Below the pieces are notes generated by a model that saw only the letters and a list, made by a program, of their open reading frames with translations, made no database searches and was not told the DNA's origin. Made by a program: the position numbers and the translations under genes. This document shows, piece by piece, positions 43,696-53,177 of a stretch of 64,000 nucleotides of DNA. The DNA comes from Thermoplasmata archaeon (GTDB lineage: Archaea > Thermoplasmatota > Thermoplasmata > Thermoplasmatales > Thermoplasmataceae): assembly GCA_021817255.1 (NCBI GenBank), contig JAKAVO010000005.1, positions 1-64,000 on the forward strand. The letters run 5' to 3'. Position 1 is the stretch's first letter; each line of letters begins with the position of its first letter.

Positions 43696-44338
43696 TCTTG
43701 GAATCAGGGAATATGAGGAGATCTGGAAATTCCAGAAAAAACTTCATTTTTTAAGGTGCAATGAGCTCATAGAGGATACATTTATTCTTGTCGAACATTC
43801 CCCAGGTGTTTTTACAGTTGGAAGAGGAGCCGATCCCAACAATTATAAGGATGTTGAGCCGATATTAGTCGAAAGAGGCGGTGACGTTACATATCACGGG
43901 CCCGGGCAGCTGGTAATCTACCCCATTCTGAGAGTGTACAGCGGAGATGAAAGAAAAGATGTCAGATTATTTGTCCAGACACTGGAAAATGTCATAATGA
44001 ACTCGTTTAGAGAAATGGGGTTTGAGCCACATCTTGGAGAAGAACCAGGCATATGGGTATCCAACTCTCCAAATGGAGATAAAAAGGTCTGCTCACTTGG
44101 AATGAAGATTGACCGGGGAGTATCTTACCACGGGCTATCCATAAACTATGACCAGAGGGTTCTTGAAGGGTTTGGCAAAATAAAGCCATGTGGGCTTGAT
44201 CCAGATACTATGGGATTTCTTGGCGTGAAAAAAGAAAGATTGAGAAAGTCGCTTCTGGATGCAATTGAATCCTCATACAAAAAATTTGAAAGAATTACTG
44301 AAGAATATTTTTTTGATATTTTGAAAAAAGAACTGTAG
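43661..44338 (+). CDS. lipB: Lipoyl(octanoyl) transferase
   Basis: LipB moves octanoyl from acyl-carrier protein to the lipoyl domain before LipA acts. The 225-residue protein shows ERGGDVTYHGPGQLVIYPI, the catalytic lysine region KKVCSLGMKIDRGVSYHGLSINYD and the catalytic Cys in KIKPCGLD. I chose the ATG at 43661 because residues before it are not family-like; it lies within the end of lpdA. It closes an operon with lipA and the complex genes. The octanoyl donor in this archaeon is unclear. Confidence 0.93.
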   Translation: MISHSTSSQFLDLGIREYEEIWKFQKKLHFLRCNELIEDTFILVEHSPGVFTVGRGADPNNYKDVEPILVERGGDVTYHGPGQLVIYPILRVYSGDERKDVRLFVQTLENVIMNSFREMGFEPHLGEEPGIWVSNSPNGDKKVCSLGMKIDRGVSYHGLSINYDQRVLEGFGKIKPCGLDPDTMGFLGVKKERLRKSLLDAIESSYKKFERITEEYFFDILKKEL

Positions 44339-44341
44339 GGT

Positions 44342-44773
44342 TTAATCAGATTCCCTTGACAGGAAAAAACCACCTATAAGCCCACCCACGGCTGGTATTA
44401 TAGCTCCTTCGGAGATCACACTTATAATGGTGGATAGTGGATGCAATCCGAGTTGCAGCTTTGTTTCCATGTATATGCTCCGGATATTATTGGTAAAATA
44501 AAAACTGCCTGTATATCCCATTATAGAATTTATTACTCCTGGTGAAACGTAATATGATATTTCTATAAGAATCAATGAGAGGACAATTCCCCCAACCAGA
44601 CCTGCAACAAATCCTCTTAAACTGCCCCTTGCTGCAATTCCTCCGAACAAGCCCGCCAGAATCCAGCCAATGCCCATCAACGGCCCTAGAATCAACAGAG
44701 ATAGAAAGGTTGCTACCATTCCTTTAAGTATGCTTCCGTTGGAATCAGACGAGTCCAACATGCGTCGCTTCAT
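44342..44773 (-). CDS. Glycine-rich multi-span membrane protein
   Basis: The 143-residue protein has about four membrane segments with glycine zippers (AGLFGGIAARGSLRGFVAGL; AVGGLIGGFFLS), like DUF5518-type archaeal membrane proteins. The function is unknown. It is convergent with lipB, 3 bp apart. Confidence 0.58.
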   Translation of the reverse strand: MKRRMLDSSDSNGSILKGMVATFLSLLILGPLMGIGWILAGLFGGIAARGSLRGFVAGLVGGIVLSLILIEISYYVSPGVINSIMGYTGSFYFTNNIRSIYMETKLQLGLHPLSTIISVISEGAIIPAVGGLIGGFFLSRESD

Positions 44774-45048
44774 AAGTACTGAAATAATATGTCATATATT
44801 AATATTGGTTAGAATACTGAAAAATAAATATAAACTAATATATTATATTGTAAAACTATAGTACAATTAATTTAAAAAGATAGATATAACCTGACTGGGA
44901 TTGAGTGCAAGGCATACTGGGACAGAGAACAAGAAAAGTGTGAATTGATTTAATTTTCACTTTGCATCTTTCTGTGGTTAAGATAACTAGTGAACATTGA
45001 TTCTTTGGAAATACTCTTAATGATAGAAGCCATACTTATACGTTCAGA

Positions 45049-46233
45049 ATGAAAGTAAAAAGCAAATTTGATTCCACTGATATAGGAGAAGTAGAAGACA
45101 TCAAACTTTCAGACATCAAAACTTTTCAGGCCGCTGATTCAAGAATGAACCCGGCAAAACTCTTAGAAGCTATGGCATCAGTCCTTGATAAATTTTACAG
45201 GTCTGAGGAAAACGTAACAATACTTGCACTCGAGACGGGAAGGGCAAAACACCCATGCAAGGAAGAACTTTTGAAGACAATTGACCTGATAAAATACCCA
45301 TATGGCTTGAAGATGATAGAGGCTTTTGGAACAAGCCCGGTAAGAATTGAATATTTCAGAAATGTTTCAGGAATCGCTACGGACAGTTCATTGCCAATTT
45401 TCACTATGTTCAAGGGAATATTAGAATCTATTTTGCAAAAAAGAAAGCCGATGATCCTCCACAACCCATTATGCCCGATCAGTACAATGACGCTGAGCAA
45501 TGATCTGTATGAAACACTAAGGGAGACCGGTGATTATATTTTTGATATTGTTCAGGAAGCCCCTATAAAGGCATTTGACCAGTGGGCAGAGGGTGAAAAA
45601 GTTTTAATCTGGGGAAACACGCATAACTTTGTTGACATTCAGAGGAAGGTCGACAGGAACAATGTTATATGGAACAGGATGGAAAACGGGGTAACTGTTA
45701 TCCCCGATAGGGCACATCTGGATATGGCTGGAAATGCTGTCTCGGGGCTATCTTATCTCTCCGTGTCAAACAGGTTTCTGATGAGCCAGGTTTTCCTCGT
45801 TGCAGATAAGGAATATGTATTTTTTAAGAACAGGCTCATTGAGTATTTGAAAAGAGATGTAAAAACAGGATACGGAGTCGAAGGAGATATCAATTATTTC
45901 AATCACCCGGATGACGCCACAGCCACGAGGGAAGCCGTGAGGAGACTCCTTGAAAATGGTTTTGACTATGTGGAAGGGTTGCATGAAAGTGTGCATCTCC
46001 TCGAAAACAGGTATGGTGAAAATGTTGTGCCAATGGATCAGATAACGGGACCGGTTGTTGTTTTGTATCATTTCAAGAATATCAAGGAAGCTATAGACAA
46101 AGCAGCTGCTGTTAAGAATTGCCAATTTATAAATATTTTTACAGACTCATGCAATACACTGGAATATGTAAGAAACAGGAACAGCACAGAAACAATGAGA
46201 AATCTGGAGAGAAGTAGTTCTCTATTATTATAG
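45049..46233 (+). CDS. Aldehyde dehydrogenase-like protein lacking the catalytic cysteine
   Basis: The 394-residue protein follows the ALDH order: STDIGEVEDIKLSDI near the start, LALETGRAKHPCKEELLK, ILHNPLCPISTM where KPSxxTP is usual, MENGVTVIPDRAHLDMA in place of ELGGKNPxIVxxDADLD, and ITGPVVVLYHFKNIKEAIDKA near the end. Where ALDHs have GQxC the sequence is SNRFLMSQVF, with no Cys. It is also about 80 residues short at the C-terminus. It is likely a non-catalytic relative with an unknown role, or the likeness is only structural. It ends 2 bp before the convergent icd stop. Confidence 0.5.
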   Translation: MKVKSKFDSTDIGEVEDIKLSDIKTFQAADSRMNPAKLLEAMASVLDKFYRSEENVTILALETGRAKHPCKEELLKTIDLIKYPYGLKMIEAFGTSPVRIEYFRNVSGIATDSSLPIFTMFKGILESILQKRKPMILHNPLCPISTMTLSNDLYETLRETGDYIFDIVQEAPIKAFDQWAEGEKVLIWGNTHNFVDIQRKVDRNNVIWNRMENGVTVIPDRAHLDMAGNAVSGLSYLSVSNRFLMSQVFLVADKEYVFFKNRLIEYLKRDVKTGYGVEGDINYFNHPDDATATREAVRRLLENGFDYVEGLHESVHLLENRYGENVVPMDQITGPVVVLYHFKNIKEAIDKAAAVKNCQFINIFTDSCNTLEYVRNRNSTETMRNLERSSSLLL

Positions 46234-46235
46234 AA

Positions 46236-47447
46236 TTATTCTTTCTTCATTCTCTTTACTATTTCATCTGCAAATTCCGAACATTTCAGAGCCCTTATGT
46301 TCATTATCCTGGCTAGGTCCTGCGTAACTTTCTGATCTTTATAGCATGCCGTAATAGCATCATCCAGAATGTTGGCAGCTTCGTTCCATCCAATATGCCT
46401 TAACAGCATAGTTGCAGACAGGATCAGGGATGTTGGGTTTGCAACGTCCATTCCTGCATATTTTGGCGCAGTTCCATGAACCGCTTCAAATATAGCATAA
46501 ACATCTCCTATGTTTGCCCCTGGGGCTATTCCTATCCCCCCTACCTGCGCAGCAAGTGCGTCGGATATAAAATCCCCGTTCAGGTTTGGAGCGGCAATGA
46601 CATCGTATTCTGAAGTCCTGGTAAGCACCTGCTGAAACATGTTGTCTGCTATCCTGTCCTTTATCACTACCTTATCTCCCATTGCATCAGGATTCTGAAG
46701 ATATTCATCCTCGGTAACGGTCTTTTGAGAGAACTCATCCCTTGCAAGTTCGTATCCCCACTCTTTGAATGCCCCCTCAGTATATTTCATTATGTTCCCC
46801 TTGTGCATCATGGTAACACTTTTTCTCTTGTTTGCAATTGCAAATTCTATTGCTTTTCTTACCAACCTCTGGCTCTTGAATTTGCCGATTGGCTTCACTC
46901 CAATTCCTGTATCATCTGTGAGGGTTATTCCAAACTCGTGGGAAAGGAATTCCCTTATCTTTCTTGCACCCTCTGAATCGTACTTCCATTCAATTCCTGC
47001 ATATAGATCTTCAGTGTTTTCCCTGAATACAACCATGTTCATCTGTTCAGGATGGGCTACTGGCGAGGGCACTCCGGGAAAATATTTTACAGGCCTTACG
47101 TTTGCATACAGGTCAAACTTCTGCCGAAGAGTTACATTAAGGCTCCTGAATCCCTGGCCTATTGGAGTTGTTAGCGGACCCTTAATAGATACAATGCACT
47201 TTTCCAACTGCTTCAGTGAATCGTTTGGGAGATGTTCACCAGTTTTCTCAAAAGCTTCCTCTCCAACATTTACTTTTTCCCATTCTATAGATCTTTCCCC
47301 AGAATACGCGACCTCAATTGATGCGTTGACTGTGTTGATCATTGCCTTCGTAATGTCCGGACCGATTCCGTCTCCTTCTATATAACCTATTGTTGCCCTA
47401 TTTGGTACCTTTAATTTATTATCGCTATCGAAGGTTATGTATGCCAT
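46236..47447 (-). CDS. icd: Isocitrate dehydrogenase (probably NADP-dependent)
   Basis: This TCA-cycle enzyme converts isocitrate to 2-oxoglutarate and CO2. The 403-residue protein, taken from the ATG at 47447 (MAYITF), has IEGDGIGPDITKAM, KGPLTTPIGQGFRSLNVTLR with the substrate-binding Ser, LYANVRPVKYFPG, FRENTEDLYAGIEW, MHKGNIMKYTEGAF and VHGTAPKYAGMDVANPTS. Length and motifs fit the E. coli Icd type. An ORF extension upstream to 47507 lacks family likeness. Confidence 0.94.
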   Translation of the reverse strand: MAYITFDSDNKLKVPNRATIGYIEGDGIGPDITKAMINTVNASIEVAYSGERSIEWEKVNVGEEAFEKTGEHLPNDSLKQLEKCIVSIKGPLTTPIGQGFRSLNVTLRQKFDLYANVRPVKYFPGVPSPVAHPEQMNMVVFRENTEDLYAGIEWKYDSEGARKIREFLSHEFGITLTDDTGIGVKPIGKFKSQRLVRKAIEFAIANKRKSVTMMHKGNIMKYTEGAFKEWGYELARDEFSQKTVTEDEYLQNPDAMGDKVVIKDRIADNMFQQVLTRTSEYDVIAAPNLNGDFISDALAAQVGGIGIAPGANIGDVYAIFEAVHGTAPKYAGMDVANPTSLILSATMLLRHIGWNEAANILDDAITACYKDQKVTQDLARIMNIRALKCSEFADEIVKRMKKE

Positions 47448-47757
47448 TATCCCGTATGCGCACTTTGAATAAATGCTTTTATTCCGTTCCATTTTTTTTA
47501 AAAACAAAGTGGTGAATCTGTATATTCAATCATCATTCTTTTATGGCACCACGTATACAGCCACAGATGAAACCAGCGAGGCGGATTAGTTAACCTCATA
47601 GAAAAAACAGTCCTGATCTGCCCCCTCATTATTTTTCCAGGAATGGCTTCGTCAGAGAACAGCCTTTTGAAAGAAATTAATGGGCTATGTAGAGACATAT
47701 ATTTTCACATTGAGATCTGGATTGGACATGGGCATAATACCCTGATAATCTTGTAAT
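47448..47757. other. 310-bp spacer
   Basis: It contains the icd promoter side (ATAAAAGCATTTATT on the minus strand, near 47470-47486). The middle looks somewhat coding-like on the minus strand (MRGQIRTVFSMRLTNPP) but is not convincing as a gene. Confidence 0.3.
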
Positions 47758-48642
47758 TTAAAATTGCCTGATCTTCTTCCATGTTTCTGCAATCCTGATG
47801 CATTCCTTTCGCGCTTCTTCTATTTTTCCTGTTTTCGAAAGATAATGTGCCAGATAGAACCCTTCGGTCTTTCTGTAAAAGTTTACCCTTTTCATTGCCC
47901 TTTCTGAGAAATGCTTTTCTGAGTTTGCGAGCAACAGCCTATTTTCATTCAGGGAGAAATCAAAACCAAAAGCTGCATAATCCAATGCCCGATCTCCGTA
48001 TGACGAATCCGCCCAATCAAGTATGCCATTAATCTTCCTGTGGTTATTTGATATTATCACGTTCTTTCTGTAAAGATCGCCGTGTATGAAAGCCATGTCT
48101 CCATCTTCCATATCGTCTGAGACTGTATCCCACTTCTCTTCAATCTCATCGAAAAGCGTTTCCGGCATGATTTCGCCGAGAGAGCGCCTGTAATTCCCTA
48201 TCATTTTAAGTTCTTTCCCGATCCAGGTCTTGTGGTTGTAAACTGGCATTCCAGTTTTTTCCACATCTTCTGCTCTGATAGAACCAAAAAATGATGCTAA
48301 AGATGAAAAATCATTTCTCAATCCTCTCCCAAGCGTAGTGGAGTTTTGAAGGAAATCTCCTTGGATCATACTGTATCCCCCAAAGAAGATTTTGTTGTAG
48401 TTCAAATAGATGTAATCAGGTATGCTGAAGGGGCAATTCTTCAGGATTTTTAAAAGATTTATTTCATTCTTCAGGCTTAACTCATTTCTCTTATTCTTGG
48501 GAATCCTGAATATTATGTCGTTGTTCACTATGACTATATGGTTATTCCACCCGTAATCCAGAAATTTTGTGTCTTTAATTTTTAATTTGGGAAAACTGCT
48601 TTCAATGAGATTTAAAAGGTCCCTGCCTGACAATTCTTCCAT
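47758..48642 (-). CDS. Aminoglycoside phosphotransferase (APH)-family kinase
   Basis: The 294-residue protein has the eukaryote-like small-molecule kinase fold: IIFRIPKNKRN around the nucleotide lysine region, the Brenner motif FIHGDLYRKNVI and the metal motif GILDWADSSYGDRALDYA. The family phosphorylates varied small molecules (sugars, choline, amino sugars); resistance is not implied. The substrate is unknown. Confidence 0.82.
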   Translation of the reverse strand: MEELSGRDLLNLIESSFPKLKIKDTKFLDYGWNNHIVIVNNDIIFRIPKNKRNELSLKNEINLLKILKNCPFSIPDYIYLNYNKIFFGGYSMIQGDFLQNSTTLGRGLRNDFSSLASFFGSIRAEDVEKTGMPVYNHKTWIGKELKMIGNYRRSLGEIMPETLFDEIEEKWDTVSDDMEDGDMAFIHGDLYRKNVIISNNHRKINGILDWADSSYGDRALDYAAFGFDFSLNENRLLLANSEKHFSERAMKRVNFYRKTEGFYLAHYLSKTGKIEEARKECIRIAETWKKIRQF

Positions 48643-48745
48643 TTTCGTTCTTTTCCATTATGGTTAATGTTGCTCGCCTCAAATTATTTTCTATATATCA
48701 TTAGCAAAGGTAATTAATATTTGAAACTAATTCCATTGAAAAACT

Positions 48746-50020
48746 ATGAGAAGCCTTGTACTTGGATTGCAGTTTGGTGACGAGGGAAAGGGAAAGATAA
48801 CGGATTTTATTTCCGGAAAAGATTCTGTTTTGGTGAGGTACAATGGTGGCACAAACGCCGGACATACAGTTGTAACTGGCAAAGGCACATTCAAGTTTCA
48901 CCTTTTGCCTGCGGGTTCTCTCAGATCAAAAACAATAGTTCTTGGAAATGGCATGGTTATAGACCCTGAAGCATTGATATCAGAAATTAAAACCATTTTG
49001 CCGGAAAATCCGGAATTGAGAATTTTGGTAAGTTCTGCTGCAAATGTTGTAACTAAGCTGCATAAGGCTATTGACAAATCTCAGGAAGAGATGCGTGGGG
49101 CCAGCAAAATAGGAACGACATCTCATGGAATAGGCCCAACATATGAAGAAAAATACTCAAGAAATGGGATCAGGATCGAAGATCTGAAAGATGTAAATAT
49201 TGTCAGGAAAAAGCTATCACTTATTTCCAAAATGAGGGAGTCAGAGCTAAGGGGAACAGAATACCAGTCGGAAGAGAAGCTTGATGAACTGGCTAATGAA
49301 CTCGCCAGTTCGTGGCCATCTATTAAGAATTTCGTCACCAGAACCGAATCATTCCTTTTTGAAAGCGTAAGAAGTGGAGAGGAAATGGTATTTGAAGGTG
49401 GCCATGGAACATTGCTGGACATTGATTTTGGCTCATATCCATATGTCACATCTTCTAACACAGTATCCGGCGCAATCCACACTGGTTCTGGAGTTTCATT
49501 GAGAAAAATAAACAGGATTATTGGGGTTATAAAATCCTATACATCCAGGGTTGGCGAAGGGCCATTCCCAACAGAATTAAAGGGACAGGAGGCAGATAAG
49601 CTTCGTGAAGCAGGATCGGAGTACGGAACAACTACAGGAAGGCCAAGAAGAGTAGGATGGCTGGATATCCCACTAATAAAATATGCCTCAGAACTCAATG
49701 ACGTTGATGAGCTTTCCATTACAAAGCTTGATGTCCTCGGTGCTTTTAAAGAGATATCGATTTGCAAGTCCTACGACCACAGCATAACAAACCCAATGAA
49801 TGTACTGCTCGGTTTCGAAAAAACAGTACCAGAATACATAACAATGGACAGCTGGGGAATACTTAAAGAATCAGAAATACAGCATATTGTTGAAACTGGT
49901 TATAAAAGTGTGCCGCAGGAGATGAAGGACTACATTGGAACAATTGAGAAAATGTGCAATAAGCCTGTGAAGATAATTTCCATAGGCAAAATACGGGAAA
50001 GCACAATTATAAAAGAGTAA
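48746..50020 (+). CDS. purA: Adenylosuccinate synthetase
   Basis: PurA joins aspartate to IMP with GTP, the first AMP-specific step. The 424-residue protein shows LQFGDEGKGKITD (P-loop-like, catalytic Asp), RYNGGTNAGHTV, TSHGIGPTYEEKYSR, FEGGHGTLLDIDFGSYPYVTSSN (segments), GEGPFPTEL, TTGRPRRVGWLD and the base-binding ITKLDVLG. Full family length. It is divergent from the APH-like kinase. Confidence 0.97.
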   Translation: MRSLVLGLQFGDEGKGKITDFISGKDSVLVRYNGGTNAGHTVVTGKGTFKFHLLPAGSLRSKTIVLGNGMVIDPEALISEIKTILPENPELRILVSSAANVVTKLHKAIDKSQEEMRGASKIGTTSHGIGPTYEEKYSRNGIRIEDLKDVNIVRKKLSLISKMRESELRGTEYQSEEKLDELANELASSWPSIKNFVTRTESFLFESVRSGEEMVFEGGHGTLLDIDFGSYPYVTSSNTVSGAIHTGSGVSLRKINRIIGVIKSYTSRVGEGPFPTELKGQEADKLREAGSEYGTTTGRPRRVGWLDIPLIKYASELNDVDELSITKLDVLGAFKEISICKSYDHSITNPMNVLLGFEKTVPEYITMDSWGILKESEIQHIVETGYKSVPQEMKDYIGTIEKMCNKPVKIISIGKIRESTIIKE

Positions 50021-50352
50021 CTTCTGTACCAATGGAAGAATTTCCATATACCTTTATAAACAATTTTAGATTACAAGTGATTAAAATTCAATTATTTTAC
50101 TGCAACTGGTTCTGTGTTATTGCCGATTAGGATTGAGAAAACAACTCCCATTTCAGGAAAAAAGGATCTGACAGATGAAAAAGGATTGCATATAGCCTGA
50201 ATGTTCAAACAATTATGAGACTGTATGAATTTCAGTTGATCATCCCTTTGGGAGTCAGTATCCCGGACGAAGATTAAGGAACATTTGACAATTTTGGAAT
50301 TCGCAAACGGTTCTGGTCTGCCCCTTTAATTGACTGTGAAAAAACCTCTCAA
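50021..50352. other. 332-bp spacer
   Basis: It holds TTTATAAAC near 50052 and a stretch of mixed composition with stops in all frames. I see no supported gene or RNA. Confidence 0.3.
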
Positions 50353-50721
50353 TCAGTCGTATCCCTCTGGTGGTTTCCATGTAAATTTACCAGTGATTCT
50401 CTTGAATTTTTTTCCCACTGTTATGAAATCATAAAGCAGGTACAAAGATAAAAAGAAGGATTCAACTTCCAGAAAAGTTAGAGTGTAATGCAACCCATGA
50501 TGTGGAATTGTATCCATAATTACTCCTGAAGCAAGCATGGCTATATAGGAAAAGATGCCTATTAGAGAAAATACTTTTATAAAGCTTAAATCAAAGAATT
50601 TGGCCTTGTTACCATAGTGGGTGTGATAATCTCGCATATATCTAATCGTAGCAAAGATTGAAATGAGCAATGAGAAATTTCCTGCGTTAAAAAAAATAAA
50701 AAATATAATAAAATCCAACAT
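50353..50721 (-). CDS. Small membrane protein downstream of a secreted protein
   Basis: The 122-residue protein has about three membrane segments (MLDFIIFFIFFNAGNFSLLI; SLIGIFSYIAMLASGVIM; TFLEVESFFLSLYLLYDF) and a basic end KRITGKFTWKPPEGYD. The family is not recognised. It follows the secreted 634-residue protein gene on the same strand by 21 bp, so the two are probably cotranscribed. Confidence 0.55.
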   Translation of the reverse strand: MLDFIIFFIFFNAGNFSLLISIFATIRYMRDYHTHYGNKAKFFDLSFIKVFSLIGIFSYIAMLASGVIMDTIPHHGLHYTLTFLEVESFFLSLYLLYDFITVGKKFKRITGKFTWKPPEGYD

Positions 50722-50742
50722 TTTCTTATCACATCCAAATAT

Positions 50743-52647
50743 TTACGTATTATACTCCAGATCCAAAGGATTGCTTAAACTTATTCCATAGGTGGTTCTG
50801 CAAGAATTTCCAGTTAGTGTTGTGTTGAATATTTTGAACCCCTGGGTTATTTCCATTTTTTGCATGAAGTGGCTTGGAATATTTGTTCCCTCCAGTTCTC
50901 CAGATTTGAAAGTCAGATTTTCATTAAAGATAGTCACTGGAAGATAACATCCATAATAGAAATAATTATGTGGCTCATTGGGTATAGTTTTGCTTGCGTC
51001 ATCAACGCATTCAAATCTATTGCCTGTTATTATTCTGTTAACTTCGGTTGTTAAACATATTTTAGAATGAAGCAACCCTAAAATCGAGGTGGCTGACCCA
51101 CCAACAAAGATGGAAAAGGGGACTATTCCAAGTCCATCTGTTGAAACTGCAGCCACTATGGCTCCTGCTATTACAAATGCTTCTGCAGCTGCATATAAAA
51201 CTATATCCGGGATATTTGGCTTCGTGGAATTAGTTATGCAGGATGTTCCCACATATCCAAACGTGCTTTCTTTCTGGTCAAAAGTTTCACCACCTGGTAT
51301 ATCATTTCCTGTTACGTTTAGGAAAACGCTTCTCTTGCATGCTCCGTATTCCTCCCCCTTTGAATAAAAGATCTGGTACAGAGACAGGCAGTTTGGCTGA
51401 TTTCCAGTATACACCGGATTTGAGATTGAACTGAATGCTCCTGAAACTGATGCTATGACCTTTCCATTACTGTTCACTACTCTACCTGCATTTGGGTATA
51501 CATAGCCATATTTGGGATTGATGTATGTATTGAAATAATGGCCTAATGTTTCTATGCAATTCCATCCACTTGAGGAGCCCTTATAAGCCAGACCCAGGTG
51601 GCTGTAGCTTCCAATAGTGTTCAGTTTAAATTCCTTAGAATAGCAGTTACCCTGATACGCGTCTGATGTTCCAATAAGGATTTCATTTCCGTTATCTGCT
51701 GTTTCAAAGAAACCCACAGTTATAGGCCCATTGCCTGTTGGTGAGTTCAGGGTATAGTTAAAGGCCACCTTTCCCTCAGAAGATCCGTTTGAGAAGCATG
51801 TGCTTGATGATTGCTCCAGGCTCACATCTGAAAACTCCGGTGGATAAAGCGTGCATGGATTCTGTGTTCCACCTCCTCCGCCTCCACTATTCTTATAGAT
51901 TCCACCACCTGATATCGCCTGTGGTGCAGGTTCTATCTGTGGATCAATGGTGTATGTTTCATTTGGTGCAAGTGTTACCGGCCCCATTGGTGCTGCAAGT
52001 ATGTCATGGTTATACTTTTGAGTGATGATTCCACCATGAAACAGTGAAGATTCTGACTGCCAGTTGATATTTACCCCACCAATCTGTATATCATAACAGG
52101 AAGGGTTTATTATTCCGGATCCATTGTTCATTTTCACATTTTTTGATCCTGCTCCACCTTCAGTGAAACTACCTGTTTCTGGCAGTATCATTGTGAAATC
52201 CACCATGTATGCCACGCTGTGGTTTAGGAGATTCTTGAACGCCAAGGATGATGACATGGTGTAGTTATGGAAAAAGAAGACGCTAGCCGCCTGTATGCTA
52301 TTACTGTACTGTATTAGATTTGCTGAATTTTGTGCACTGTTATTTATTCTTGACGTGGTGTATGAGTTAAATTGGGCTGCTGACAGGTATGGTGTTGAAT
52401 TGCTGTTATTGCCAGTAGAATGCAGTGGGTTTGCACTTAGATGGGATGGTTGTTCAATGTTCAGTATATTCCATGATGTTGGGTATTCTGTTGAACCGAA
52501 TGATATAACTGGTTGTGAACCTATGAATGAAACTGTTTCACCAAACTGTGTGTATGATACAACGGGTACAGATGGATTGTTGATTGTTTGTTTGGATTTT
52601 TCTGCAGTTGTTGTGAAATTTAATATTGCAAATGCTGAAAATATCAT
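50743..52647 (-). CDS. Large secreted Ser/Asn/Gly-rich protein; N-terminus probably lost to a frameshift
   Basis: The visible frame encodes 634 residues with many N-x-S/T sites, a SGGGG-type glycine run near residue 255, about ten cysteines in the second half (for example NPCTLYPPE, STCFSNGSS, YQGNCYS) and a hydrophobic stretch near 490-530 (AEAFVIAGAIVAAVS). The frame before ATG 52647 reads KKIIIAFFFSIIMIFSAFAIL, a signal segment, but has no start codon before its stop. An ATG at 52723 in the neighbouring frame (MMENNIFNQRERQQK) sits 25 nt from a TATA box and would join this signal if the A7 run at 52677-52683 had one more A. The function is unknown. Confidence 0.62.
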   Translation of the reverse strand: MIFSAFAILNFTTTAEKSKQTINNPSVPVVSYTQFGETVSFIGSQPVISFGSTEYPTSWNILNIEQPSHLSANPLHSTGNNSNSTPYLSAAQFNSYTTSRINNSAQNSANLIQYSNSIQAASVFFFHNYTMSSSLAFKNLLNHSVAYMVDFTMILPETGSFTEGGAGSKNVKMNNGSGIINPSCYDIQIGGVNINWQSESSLFHGGIITQKYNHDILAAPMGPVTLAPNETYTIDPQIEPAPQAISGGGIYKNSGGGGGGTQNPCTLYPPEFSDVSLEQSSSTCFSNGSSEGKVAFNYTLNSPTGNGPITVGFFETADNGNEILIGTSDAYQGNCYSKEFKLNTIGSYSHLGLAYKGSSSGWNCIETLGHYFNTYINPKYGYVYPNAGRVVNSNGKVIASVSGAFSSISNPVYTGNQPNCLSLYQIFYSKGEEYGACKRSVFLNVTGNDIPGGETFDQKESTFGYVGTSCITNSTKPNIPDIVLYAAAEAFVIAGAIVAAVSTDGLGIVPFSIFVGGSATSILGLLHSKICLTTEVNRIITGNRFECVDDASKTIPNEPHNYFYYGCYLPVTIFNENLTFKSGELEGTNIPSHFMQKMEITQGFKIFNTTLTGNSCRTTYGISLSNPLDLEYNT

Positions 52648-52723
52648 GATGATCGAAAAGAAAAATGCAATAATGATTTTTTTGTTGTCTCTCTCTTTGG
52701 TTAAAAATATTATTTTCCATCAT

Positions 52724-53177
52724 TATTAATAATCATGAGGTGATATTATAAAAATTTATTGGTTTCAACGACATGGATATCTATAGGTTATGGATATTTT
52801 GCCTGAAAAGAGAGTTATGAAAATTTTGAAAAAACCAAATGTTTTATAAAATTCCATAAATTGGGAACTTATTGGATTCAAAACACAGATGAAGCTAATT
52901 TAACTGAGGGAATTTCGCGCTATTATTGCAGAACAAACCGGTAATGTAATTCCGATAAATGTCCAAGATACGTATCCAATAAATAGGAATATAGAGTGAA
53001 AAAAGTATTAAATTGATGTTCATTGGCAGAATATAAAAAGATAGATTAATACTATGACAATTATACAGAAAACCTAGTTTAAAGGAATTGATCTGCAAGT
53101 ATGATGTTAGGCATAAGAAATGGAATGTTTGGGGAGTTGTTCTGCAAAGAGGCATATTGATTGAGTGAGGAAGATAA
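52724..53177. other. 454-bp AT-rich spacer
   Basis: It separates the divergent secreted-protein and GTPase genes and carries both promoters. Minus-strand ORF 52895-53185 looks like chance low-complexity sequence. No gene is supported. Confidence 0.35.
52744..52755 (-). promoter_or_regulatory. TATA box serving the upstream ATG of the secreted protein
   Basis: AATTTTTATAAT on the minus strand is centred about 25 nt before the ATG at 52723. It is 100 nt from the ATG at 52647, so it supports the upstream start in the shifted frame. Confidence 0.5.

Noticed and set aside
44774-45048. Possible small RNA before the ALDH-like gene
   Set aside because: No convincing stem, box C/D or promoter pattern was found.
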